Assembly: GCA_028290165.1 (NCBI GenBank)
Contig: JAQGKJ010000613.1
Coordinates: forward strand, 1-6,865
Direction of reading: 5' to 3'
Length of the DNA stretch: 6,865 bases
DNA from: Bradyrhizobium sp.
GTDB taxonomy: Bacteria; Pseudomonadota; Alphaproteobacteria; Rhizobiales; Xanthobacteraceae
The position numbers and the translations under genes are program-made. Below are positions 1-5,589 of the stretch, one piece after another. Each line of letters opens with the position of its first letter. Positions within the stretch are counted from its first letter, which is position 1. The notes under the pieces are model-generated. The model had not been told where the DNA came from and did no database searches. It was given only the letters and a program-made list of their open reading frames with translations.

Positions 1-316
1 ATCCAAGCCGGTCCATGACATCGGGACCGAAGTTTTCCACCAGCACGTCGGCCGAGGCGATCAGGCGCCGCAGGACCCTTGCGCCGCCCGGCGTTTTCAG
101 GTCGAGGGCAATACCCTTCTTGTTGCGGTTCATCATCAGGAATGAGGCCGCCTCGTCGCCGATTTTGGGAGGCACCATGTAGCGGGTGTCGTCGCCGGCC
201 GGGATCTTTTCGATCTTGATGACCTCGGCGCCCATGTCCGCGAGCATCAGCGTACAGGTCGGACCTGCCATGACATGCGTCAGGTCGACAACCTTCAATC
301 CGGTCAGAGGGCCCAT
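1..316 (-). CDS. CaiB/BaiF family CoA transferase, N-terminal part (runs off left edge)
   Basis: This is the first 105 codons of a class III (formyl-CoA transferase type) CoA transferase; the rest lies beyond the window. Such enzymes move CoA from a donor acyl-CoA to a free carboxylic acid in the cytoplasm, activating the acid for catabolism. Visible family signatures are the N-terminal GLKVVDLTHVMAGP segment, then ADMGAEVIKIE (about residues 26-36), then MNRNKKGIALDLKTPGG (about 62-78) and ADVLVENFGP. The catalytic aspartate of the family normally lies further downstream and cannot be checked here. The ATG at 316-314 is preceded on the minus strand by GGGAG (326-322) with 5 nt spacing. It begins 37 bp after the stop of the upstream crotonase gene on the same strand, so the two are probably one operon. 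The acid substrate cannot be read from this part. Confidence 0.93.
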   Translation of the reverse strand, partial: MGPLTGLKVVDLTHVMAGPTCTLMLADMGAEVIKIEKIPAGDDTRYMVPPKIGDEAASFLMMNRNKKGIALDLKTPGGARVLRRLIASADVLVENFGPDVMDRLG

Positions 317-353
317 TGTTGCTCCCGAAATCTTGTTAATCGCTTGTTTTCGA

Positions 354-1145
354 TTATTCGCCGATCCACTGCGGCGGGCGCTTACCCAGAAATGCATCCA
401 TGCCTTCGCGGAAATCCCGGCTCTGATAACACATCAAAATCAGGTCTTCGTCCTCGTGAGTTTTTGGTTGCATGCGATGCAGCCCCTGTTTGGTGGCTCG
501 CAGCGTCAGGGGAGCGTGGCCTGCGATCAGGCGGGCCAGTTCATCGGCCCGCCGCTCCAGGGCTGTGCCGTCTTCCACCACTTCATTCAGCAGGCCAATC
601 CCACGCGCTTCCTCGGCTTCGATTAGGCGCGCGGTAAAAATGATCTCCTTGAGCCGCGCCGCGCCGATCAAAGTCGAGAGCCGGCTGAGGCTGGACATCG
701 ACAGACAATTGCCGAGCGTGCGCGCGATCGGAAACCCGAATTTCGCTGTCTTTGTGCCGATGCGCAGATCGCAGCAGGCGGCAATTGCCGCGCCGCCGCC
801 GGCGTAAACCCCGTTGATCGCCGCAATGGTCGGGACCTGGCACTGCTCTAGTGTGCCCAATATCCGATCGATCCTGGCCTCATAGTCGATGGCGTCTTGC
901 GGGGTCTTGAACGCGCGAAACTGGTTGATGTCGGTGCCGGAGGCAAACGCCTTGTCGCCTGCGCCGGTCAGGATCAGCACCTTGACGGCGCGATCCTTGC
1001 CCGCGCTCTCGCAAATCTCGGCAAGCCGCTCATACATGCCGAACGTCAGCGAATTTCTCGCCTGCGGCCGGTTGAAGGTGATGCGGCCGATGCCGTCGCG
1101 GACCTCGTAAAGCAGGTCGGCTTCGAGGGTCGTGGTTTCATTCAT
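354..1145 (-). CDS. Crotonase-fold protein (enoyl-CoA hydratase/isomerase family), lacking both hydratase glutamates
   Basis: A 263-residue protein of normal length for the enoyl-CoA hydratase/isomerase superfamily, which acts on acyl-CoA thioesters. Family landmarks are IGRITFNRPQARNSL (19-33), the first oxyanion-hole loop KAFASGTDI (65-73) and the second, NGVYAGGGAAIAACCDLRIG (111-130). Aligned by eye with rat mitochondrial hydratase, the GGGCE glutamate (Glu144) is Ala120 and the FGQPE glutamate (Glu164) is Ile140. It is therefore unlikely to be a standard hydratase; isomerase, decarboxylase, hydrolase or another CoA chemistry is possible. The open frame extends far upstream, but the ATG at 1145-1143 fits the domain start, and longer starts would run into the divergent regulator gene. 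No strong ribosome site is visible. It precedes the CoA transferase in the same direction and probably shares its transcript, controlled from the 1146-1317 region. Confidence 0.9.
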   Translation of the reverse strand: MNETTTLEADLLYEVRDGIGRITFNRPQARNSLTFGMYERLAEICESAGKDRAVKVLILTGAGDKAFASGTDINQFRAFKTPQDAIDYEARIDRILGTLEQCQVPTIAAINGVYAGGGAAIAACCDLRIGTKTAKFGFPIARTLGNCLSMSSLSRLSTLIGAARLKEIIFTARLIEAEEARGIGLLNEVVEDGTALERRADELARLIAGHAPLTLRATKQGLHRMQPKTHEDEDLILMCYQSRDFREGMDAFLGKRPPQWIGE

Positions 1146-1207
1146 TTTGGTTGCCGACGGTTCGAAGGTGGGATTTCCGGCTTGGCCCAGGATCTGGCTG
1201 ACGCCTA

Positions 1208-1223
1208 ATTCTGAATGCAAAAA
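1208..1223. promoter_or_regulatory. Putative regulator operator, copy 1 (imperfect palindrome)
   Basis: ATTCTG-AATG-CAAAAA is an imperfect palindrome in the divergent promoter region between the crotonase and GntR genes. Its inner 11 bases TGAATGCAAAA (1212-1222) are the exact reverse complement of TTTTGCATTCA at 1271-1281, inside the second, better palindrome. Paired sites of this kind beside a divergent GntR/FCD gene are typical operators for that regulator. This is inferred from position and symmetry only. Confidence 0.5.
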
Positions 1224-1269
1224 CTGGTATCCGCAAGACGATTCTGCTAAATTTTGGCCGTAGACCGAA

Positions 1270-1285
1270 ATTTTGCATTCAAAAT
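1270..1285. promoter_or_regulatory. Putative regulator operator, copy 2 (ATTTTG-N4-CAAAAT)
   Basis: ATTTTG-CATT-CAAAAT has perfect 6-bp arms around a 4-bp spacer, a size and symmetry expected for a dimeric winged-helix GntR protein. It ends 32 bp before the GntR start codon, suggesting autoregulation. It is related in inverted orientation to the site at 1208-1223, with centres 62 bp apart. A possible TTG start at 1273 lies inside this palindrome, which argues against that start. Further ATTYTG half-sites occur at 1241-1246 and 1251-1256. Confidence 0.55.
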
Positions 1286-1304
1286 CGATTGAGCCTGCTG
1301 CGCT

Positions 1305-1310
1305 GGGAGA
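1305..1310 (+). promoter_or_regulatory. Ribosome binding site deciding the GntR start
   Basis: GGGAGA, 7 nt before ATG 1318. It supports this ATG over the in-frame TTG at 1273, which has no Shine-Dalgarno-like sequence upstream. Confidence 0.6.
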
Positions 1311-1317
1311 AGCCACC

Positions 1318-1962
1318 ATGATGCATGACGAGGTGGTTTCCCGCCTCAGGCACATCTTGACCGAAGGTGAAATTCCGCCGGGCGCGCGGATTCCCGAGCG
1401 TGAACTGTGCGGCTCGCTGTCCATATCGCGCACGCCGCTGCGCGAGGCGCTGAAGGTATTGGCCGCCGAAGGGCTTGTCGTGTTGCTGCCCAATCGCGGA
1501 TCGCGCGCCGCGAAGCTTACGCAAAAGGACGTCAAGGAATTATTCGAAGTCTGCGAGGCGCTGGAGGCGACCGCCGGCGAACTGGCCTGTCCGCGCATTT
1601 CGGACGCGCAACTGCATGAAATAGCTGCGCTGCACGCGCACATGGTCGAACATTACCGCGCCCGCGATCTCCTCGCGTACTATCGTTGCAATCGATTGAT
1701 CCACGAGAGCATCGTTCGCGCCGCCGATAACGCGGTGCTCGCCGGGATCTATGAATCGATATCGGCGCGGATTCGCCGTGCGCGGTTCATCACGCCGATG
1801 TCATCAGAGCATTGGGCGCTGGCGATCAGCGAACACGAGGGGATGCTGAACGCGCTCGAGCGACGTGACGCCAGTGGGCTTGCGCATATCCTGCGGACGC
1901 ATCTTCGACGCAAGCGCGAGGAAGTTGTGCAGGCAGGATTTGCCGAACTGGGCAGTTCCTGA
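1318..1962 (+). CDS. GntR family transcriptional regulator, FCD (FadR-like) subfamily
   Basis: A 214-residue DNA-binding regulator. Residues 1-65 form the winged helix-turn-helix, with PPGARIPERELCGSLSISRTP (20-40) followed by LREALKVLAAEGLVVLLPNRGSRA. Residues from about 70 form the all-helical FCD ligand domain. The usual FCD metal-site positions are visible: Asn125 (often Asp), His129 in NRLIHESIV, His173 in SEHEGMLNALERRD, and His195 near the C-terminus. Such proteins usually bind small carboxylates or acyl compounds and release operator DNA. ATG 1318 was chosen for its GGGAGA site; the next codon is also ATG. It is transcribed divergently from the crotonase/CoA transferase genes and is likely to control them and itself through the palindromes at 1208-1223 and 1270-1285. 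It could also control the downstream plus-strand genes, which is not shown by sequence. Confidence 0.94.
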   Translation: MMHDEVVSRLRHILTEGEIPPGARIPERELCGSLSISRTPLREALKVLAAEGLVVLLPNRGSRAAKLTQKDVKELFEVCEALEATAGELACPRISDAQLHEIAALHAHMVEHYRARDLLAYYRCNRLIHESIVRAADNAVLAGIYESISARIRRARFITPMSSEHWALAISEHEGMLNALERRDASGLAHILRTHLRRKREEVVQAGFAELGSS

Positions 1963-2077
1963 AGCCGCAACTGCTCTCGCCGGTCGCCTGCAACTGGACT
2001 GTCTTGCCGATATCCTGCAATAACGTAGAGAATAGATTGTAGCCAGTGCGATCAGATACCAGGTCGCAGGAACGGGT

Positions 2078-2081
2078 GAGG
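2078..2081 (+). promoter_or_regulatory. Ribosome binding site favouring ATG 2088 for the MBL hydrolase
   Basis: GAGG within GGGTGAGGAAATGG, 6 nt before ATG 2088. It is better than anything before the in-frame GTG at 2046. A second in-frame ATG at 2112 also has a purine-rich AAGGCGAG just upstream, so the true start remains slightly uncertain. Confidence 0.5.
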
Positions 2082-2087
2082 AAATGG

Positions 2088-2990
2088 ATGTCCGCTTCGA
2101 ACCAAGGCGAGATGCAGCCGGCGATTTACCGTTTCAGGCTTGGCGGCTTTGAGGTCGCAAGCATATTGGACAGCAAGATCATCCGTGAGGGATTGACCCC
2201 GAGCCACGGCGGCGAATCGCTAGCGGCCGAAGTGCGGGCGCTGGCGCGTGCGAACAGGATTGATTCCGACCGCTACGAGCATCCATTCATTCCCAGTCTG
2301 GTCAACACCGGCAGGGAACTCGTCCTGTTCGACACCGGCAACGGCGCGTTGCAACGCGAATACGATCAGCTTCGAGGTCGGCTGCCAGACGGGCTTTTAG
2401 TCGAGCGACTGGCCCAGGCGGGCTACGAGCCGCGGGACGTCGACGTGGTGGTCATTACGCACGGCCATCCCGATCACATAGGCGGACTGGTGAAAGGCGG
2501 CAAACCGGTATTTCCCAATGCACGCTATGTGTTCGGCGCTGCAGAGTTCGATTTCTGGAAGCGCGGCAATGTGCGCGAAGCGCGAAAACTCAATCTTGAA
2601 CTGTTCATGAAAATCGCCGTACCGCTCGCTGACCGGGCCAGTTTTATTCAGGCTGGCGAGGAGGTCGTATCGGGAATCCGGGCCATCGACGCGGCAGGCC
2701 ATTCGCCGGGAATGCTGGCATATTTAATCGAAAGCGAGGGCAAGCGGCTCCTCAACTGGGCCGACACCTGCGGTCACTATGTGGTGTCAATACGGAGGCC
2801 CGACATCCATCTTGATGTCGATGACGACAAGGAGATGGCGGTGGCAACCCGCAAGCGTATTCTCGACATGGTTGCGACCGATGAGATCTTCGTCGTTGGC
2901 TTTCATATGCCGTTTCCCGGCATCGGTTTTGTAGAGCGGACCAGTGGCGGCTATCGTTGGGTTCCGCACGGATATCAGTTGAATTTGTAA
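2088..2990 (+). CDS. Metallo-beta-lactamase-fold hydrolase
   Basis: A 300-residue cytoplasmic metallo-hydrolase; no signal peptide is visible. The dinuclear zinc site is complete. HGHPDH (residues 125-130) supplies His125, His127, Asp129 and His130. His205 lies in GHSPG, Asp226 in NWADT, and His273 in GFHMPFPG. The N-terminal strand region FIPSLVNTGRELVLFDTGNG is also typical. The overall pattern is that of the lactonase-like MBL group (AHL lactonase relatives), where lactones, esters or similar bonds are cleaved; the substrate cannot be assigned. The start at 2088 follows GTGAGG; GTG 2046 (314 aa) and ATG 2112 are alternatives. It lies 125 bp after the GntR gene and 174 bp before the aromatic acid transporter, all on the plus strand. 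In context it could open a lactone or ester arising in aromatic breakdown, which is inference. Confidence 0.92.
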   Translation: MSASNQGEMQPAIYRFRLGGFEVASILDSKIIREGLTPSHGGESLAAEVRALARANRIDSDRYEHPFIPSLVNTGRELVLFDTGNGALQREYDQLRGRLPDGLLVERLAQAGYEPRDVDVVVITHGHPDHIGGLVKGGKPVFPNARYVFGAAEFDFWKRGNVREARKLNLELFMKIAVPLADRASFIQAGEEVVSGIRAIDAAGHSPGMLAYLIESEGKRLLNWADTCGHYVVSIRRPDIHLDVDDDKEMAVATRKRILDMVATDEIFVVGFHMPFPGIGFVERTSGGYRWVPHGYQLNL

Positions 2991-3006
2991 GGTTAAGGCC
3001 CTCCGC

Positions 3007-3083
3007 TGCACGAACATTGCGCTTTCATGGCAAAAATCGCGCAGGGTCGATAGCTTTCATGGCGTTTTTGCACAAACATTGCG
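3007..3083 (+). repeat. Nested direct repeats upstream of the transporter (candidate regulator sites)
   Basis: TGCACGAACATTGCG (3007-3021) recurs as TGCACAAACATTGCG (3069-3083), 14 of 15 bases, with starts 62 bp apart. Between them GCTTTCATGGC occurs twice exactly (3021-3031 and 3053-3063). GCAAAAA (3030-3036) also faces TTTTTGC (3065-3071) as an inverted pair. The cluster lies about 80 bp before the transporter start and codes for nothing evident. A regulator binding region is the simplest reading; decay of a duplicated segment is another. Confidence 0.45.
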
Positions 3084-3126
3084 GGGCTTCGTGCCTATGA
3101 TGATCTGAAGCGAGTTCAAGTTCGCG

Positions 3127-3142
3127 CAAGATATCAAGATAT
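3127..3142 (+). repeat. Perfect tandem 8-mer just before the transporter gene
   Basis: CAAGATAT is repeated twice without a gap, ending 22 bp before the GTG start of the transporter. It is A+T-rich relative to its surroundings and may fall in the promoter or 5' leader. No function can be assigned from the sequence. Confidence 0.5.
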
Positions 3143-3164
3143 AGAGAAGAAAAATGGGGGAGCC

Positions 3165-4529
3165 GTGAGCGATAATGCAAGGGTGGATGTCGCCGCCGTT
3201 ATCAATGACAGTGAAATCAGCCGCTTTCAGTACGTCATATTTGGTTTATGCATTCTGATCATCATGTGCGACGGTTTCGATACGCAAGCGCTCGCATATC
3301 TGGCGCCGAGTATCGCTTCTGAATGGAAACTGTCTCCCGCCAGCTTCGGCCCGGTATTCGCAGCCGTGCTGTTGGGCAGCATGGCGGGCGCCTTCGCCTT
3401 CGGATATCTGGCGGACAAGCTCGGCCGCAAGCGCACGCTGGTGCTATGTGTGATCTGGTTCGGCGTCCTGAACATTGGCTCCGCCTACGCGACCTCGATC
3501 GAATCCTTCACCCTTATTCGATTTCTCTGCGGCATCGGCCTGGGTGGCGCCATTCCCAACGTGATGGCGTTGGTCTCGGAATATGCGCCGGCCCGAAAAC
3601 GCGCGACGCTTGTCGCGGTCACCTGGTGCGGGTTCTCACTTGGCGCGGTTCTCGGCGGATTGATCAGCGTGCCGCTGATCTCTCATTTCGGGTGGAGGTC
3701 GGTCTTCGTCGTCGGCGGAATACTTCCGCTGTGCCTTGCGCCCTTGAGCTTTTTCGCGCTTCCGGAATCGATCAAGTTCCTGATTCTGGTACGCGGCAAA
3801 GCTGCCGAGGTGGTGGCCGTCCTGAGAAAACTTAGTCCTCATCAAAGCTTTGCCGAGGGCAGCGCGTTCGTGCTCGATGAACCCCGTCCCGGGCGGGGAT
3901 CAATATTGGCGCTGTTCCGGGACGGTCTTGCCATCGGCAGTGTGTTTCTCTGTCTCGCTTTCTTCATGAGCCTGATGCTCGTCTATCTCTTCATTAACTG
4001 GATTCCACTATTTCTGCGCCAGGCTGGATTGCCTCTTCAGGACGCCCTGATGGGAACGATCATATTCAATCTGTCCGGAATCTTCGGCAGCATCTTCTGC
4101 ACGCAGTTCATCGACCGGAAAATCGTCCAGCCGATCGTCATCTTGATTTTCGCCTATACTCTCGGCGCGGCGGCGGTGTTCGCCATCGGCTTCGCCGGGA
4201 CTTCATTTTGGCCGATCATGGGCACGATCTTTCTGGGCGGCTTCTTCATCATCGGTGCTCAGCTCTCGCTCAACGCCCTCATCACCAATTATTATCCGAC
4301 CGCGATCCGGGGTACCGGCGTCGGCTGGTCACAAGTGGTCGGACGACTGGGATCTCTACTCGGGCCGCTGATCGGCGGGGCGCTGGTCTCGCAAGGCATG
4401 TCGCCTGGTCAGTTGTTCCAGGTCAGCAGCATTGCGCCACTTCTGGCGTGCGCATCCTTGCTCATTTTCGCAAAGCTCTCGTCGTCGGCAGCAAAGAGTC
4501 GGTCCGTTACGGTGGAAGTGACGTCATGA
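3165..4529 (+). CDS. MFS transporter, aromatic acid:H+ symporter (AAHS) family
   Basis: A 454-residue inner-membrane permease with about 12 hydrophobic segments, expected to import an aromatic acid with protons. TM1 carries DGFDTQ (residues 36-41), the hallmark of the PcaK/BenK/MhpT group. The major facilitator loop motif GYLADKLGRKR is at 80-90. Segment 119-146 (RFLCGIGLGG through SEYAPARKR) is typical of the family. The second half has YYPTAIRGTG and then GWSQVVGRLGSLLGPLIGG (387-405). Asp36, Asp39, Arg119, Glu139 and Arg394 line up by eye with charged residues I recall as important in Pseudomonas putida PcaK. The GTG start at 3165 sits behind a GGGGGAG run that is rather close; an out-of-frame ATG at 3154 meets a stop after four codons. 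The stop overlaps the next gene's ATG. The substrate could be a hydroxylated benzoate, a phenylpropanoid or a related acid; the sequence does not decide. Confidence 0.93.
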   Translation: MSDNARVDVAAVINDSEISRFQYVIFGLCILIIMCDGFDTQALAYLAPSIASEWKLSPASFGPVFAAVLLGSMAGAFAFGYLADKLGRKRTLVLCVIWFGVLNIGSAYATSIESFTLIRFLCGIGLGGAIPNVMALVSEYAPARKRATLVAVTWCGFSLGAVLGGLISVPLISHFGWRSVFVVGGILPLCLAPLSFFALPESIKFLILVRGKAAEVVAVLRKLSPHQSFAEGSAFVLDEPRPGRGSILALFRDGLAIGSVFLCLAFFMSLMLVYLFINWIPLFLRQAGLPLQDALMGTIIFNLSGIFGSIFCTQFIDRKIVQPIVILIFAYTLGAAAVFAIGFAGTSFWPIMGTIFLGGFFIIGAQLSLNALITNYYPTAIRGTGVGWSQVVGRLGSLLGPLIGGALVSQGMSPGQLFQVSSIAPLLACASLLIFAKLSSSAAKSRSVTVEVTS

Positions 4530-4945
4530 TCCCGGAGAATTCCGTCCCGCGATCGGTGGGTGAGATCGCAAGCTACCACGCCCATGTCTATTACGATCCG
4601 GCCACGACGCGCCAGGAGGCCGAGCGCCTGCGCGAATGGATCAACGAACGTTTTGCCGTTACACTGGGACGCTGGCATGACGTCAAGGTAGGCCCCCACG
4701 ATCAAGCCATGTTTCAGGTGGCCTTTGCCGCGGACCTGTTTTCGACACTGGTGCCGTGGCTGATGCTCAACCATGGGAGCTTGAGCGTTCTGGTCCATCC
4801 CAATACGGCCAACCCGCGCAGGGATCATCTGGTGAATCCGCTCTGGATTGGAACGCCCGTTGCCGTGCATGAGGAGAAGCTGCCGGACGAGGCGGCTCCA
4901 GAGCAGCCACCTGCGCCGAACACGGATCCGGTTCGCCAGCCGTAA
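4526..4945 (+). CDS. DOPA 4,5-dioxygenase family protein (putative extradiol ring-cleavage enzyme)
   Basis: A 139-residue protein of the small DOPA 4,5-dioxygenase family, whose characterised members cleave catecholic rings extradiol with non-haem iron. The conserved histidines are present: His18 and His20 in SYHAHVYYD, His58 in VGPHDQAMFQVAF, His91 in LSVLVHPNT and His101 in RRDHLVNPLWIG. LNHGSL at 82-87 is also typical. Its ATG overlaps the transporter's TGA as ATGA, and GGTGGAAG (4511-4518) lies 7 nt upstream, so translation is probably coupled and the two products work on the same or linked compounds. The C-terminus from about residue 117 is an extended acidic, proline-rich tail (EEKLPDEAAPEQPPAPNTDP) that looks longer than usual. 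Many bacterial members are untested, so catechol cleavage is a family-based inference. Confidence 0.9.
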   Translation: MIPENSVPRSVGEIASYHAHVYYDPATTRQEAERLREWINERFAVTLGRWHDVKVGPHDQAMFQVAFAADLFSTLVPWLMLNHGSLSVLVHPNTANPRRDHLVNPLWIGTPVAVHEEKLPDEAAPEQPPAPNTDPVRQP

Positions 4946-5076
4946 TCCGGATCTTGAGTAGCTATTTGCCGCCGGCGATCCCGCGCTAGCCGCGCGGCAA
5001 GGTGCAGCGGTCATCATGATCGCCGAAAAAGCCTCCGACATGATCCTGGCAGATCGCTAGCGGCATCCGGCCGAAG

Positions 5077-5322
5077 TCAGAACGCGCTTTTGTATCGGGC
5101 GATTTGGCCGGGGCTGCCATAGACCCACATCGGTTCGCCGCACTGGCTCGGGCCATGATCGGTCATGCAGGCATCGCTCCAGGAGGGAGCCGCGACCTCG
5201 CGGCCAGCCTCGCCGGCAAAGGCCTGCGCCCTGCCGTTCCCGGGCGTGCGTGCCTGAACTGCGGCCGACATCGCAAGCGACAATACCAGCGGCAGGGCTG
5301 TCAGAATGGCTTTCATCTTCAT
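5077..5322 (-). CDS. Small exported protein of unknown function
   Basis: An 81-residue protein I do not recognise with certainty. It begins MKMKAILTALPLVLSLAMSA, a clear Sec signal peptide, with a likely signal peptidase I site after VQA (residue 24). The mature part of about 57 residues has two cysteines (Cys52, Cys61) in ACMTDHGPSQC, which could form a disulfide in the periplasm, followed by GEPMWVYGSPGQIARYKSAF at the C-terminus. The ATG (5322-5320) is preceded on the minus strand by GAGGAA about 9 nt upstream, a good ribosome site; Met3 is an alternative start. It stands alone: convergent with the dioxygenase-family gene on one side, divergent from hemC on the other. It resembles short secreted hypothetical proteins common in Bradyrhizobium. 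Confidence 0.75.
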   Translation of the reverse strand: MKMKAILTALPLVLSLAMSAAVQARTPGNGRAQAFAGEAGREVAAPSWSDACMTDHGPSQCGEPMWVYGSPGQIARYKSAF

Positions 5323-5343
5323 CGGTAAGTTCCTCGATTGCAG

Positions 5344-5361
5344 GCCTCGGAGAGTCGAGGC
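5344..5361. repeat. Short perfect hairpin in the intergenic region before hemC
   Basis: GCCTCG-GAGAGT-CGAGGC can form a 6-bp stem with a 6-nt loop. It lies about 20 bp upstream of the small exported protein's start, read on the other strand. No T-tract follows on either strand, so a simple intrinsic terminator is unlikely. Confidence 0.4.
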
Positions 5362-5481
5362 ATCAGATGCAGGGTCACGGGTGAGGTAAGGCCGAAAGTC
5401 GCCGACACCATTAAATTGGATTTTCGGAAGCTAAATTCGGATTTAGAGAAGATATCGAAGACGGGCTTGGTTAGATGCGTG

Positions 5482-5499
5482 CCAGCGCTTGTGCGCTGG
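5482..5499. repeat. Strong hairpin 90 bp upstream of hemC
   Basis: CCAGCGC-TTGT-GCGCTGG forms a perfect 7-bp G+C-rich stem with a 4-nt loop. It lies in the 267-bp intergenic stretch 5323-5589, which has no convincing gene. The stretch also contains CTAAAT-TCGG-ATTTAG (5431-5446) and the hairpin at 5344-5361. The hairpin could be a leader structure, the end of an upstream transcript, or a dispersed palindrome; none can be chosen from sequence. Confidence 0.45.
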
Positions 5500-5589
5500 A
5501 CAGGCGTTTGCATTCCGGTACAGGCTCGTCTTATGTTCCGGCCGAAAATCAGCCGCCATTCCTGTGCGGCCTGAAAGGGAGCCTAAGCG

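Noticed and set aside
186..637. Two plus-strand open frames over the CoA transferase start and crotonase 3' end
   Set aside because: They resemble no family I know and are antisense to two well-supported genes.
1273..1317. TTG start adding 15 residues to the GntR protein
   Set aside because: It has no ribosome site, a rare start codon and lies inside the palindrome at 1270-1285, whereas ATG 1318 has GGGAGA at good spacing.
1146..1643. Upstream extension of the crotonase reading frame to a 429-residue protein
   Set aside because: The extra residues precede the crotonase domain, are low-complexity Ser/Ala-rich and lie antisense to the GntR helix-turn-helix and across its operators. They are a high-G+C shadow frame.
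1963..2087. Promoter or terminator between the GntR and MBL genes
   Set aside because: Short repeats such as GCAACTG occur, but I found no convincing -35/-10 pair and no stem with a T-tract.
4208..4525. Upstream extension of the dioxygenase-family frame inside the transporter gene
   Set aside because: It is out of frame with the transporter, has no domain character, and the family core begins just after ATG 4526.
4986..5066. Possible 26-codon minus-strand peptide (MPLAICQDHVGGFFGDHDDR then CTLPRG)
   Set aside because: It looks faintly protein-like, with two cysteines, but has no ribosome site and lies in a different frame from the exported protein just upstream. It could be the remnant of a frameshifted or decayed tail, which one sequence cannot show.
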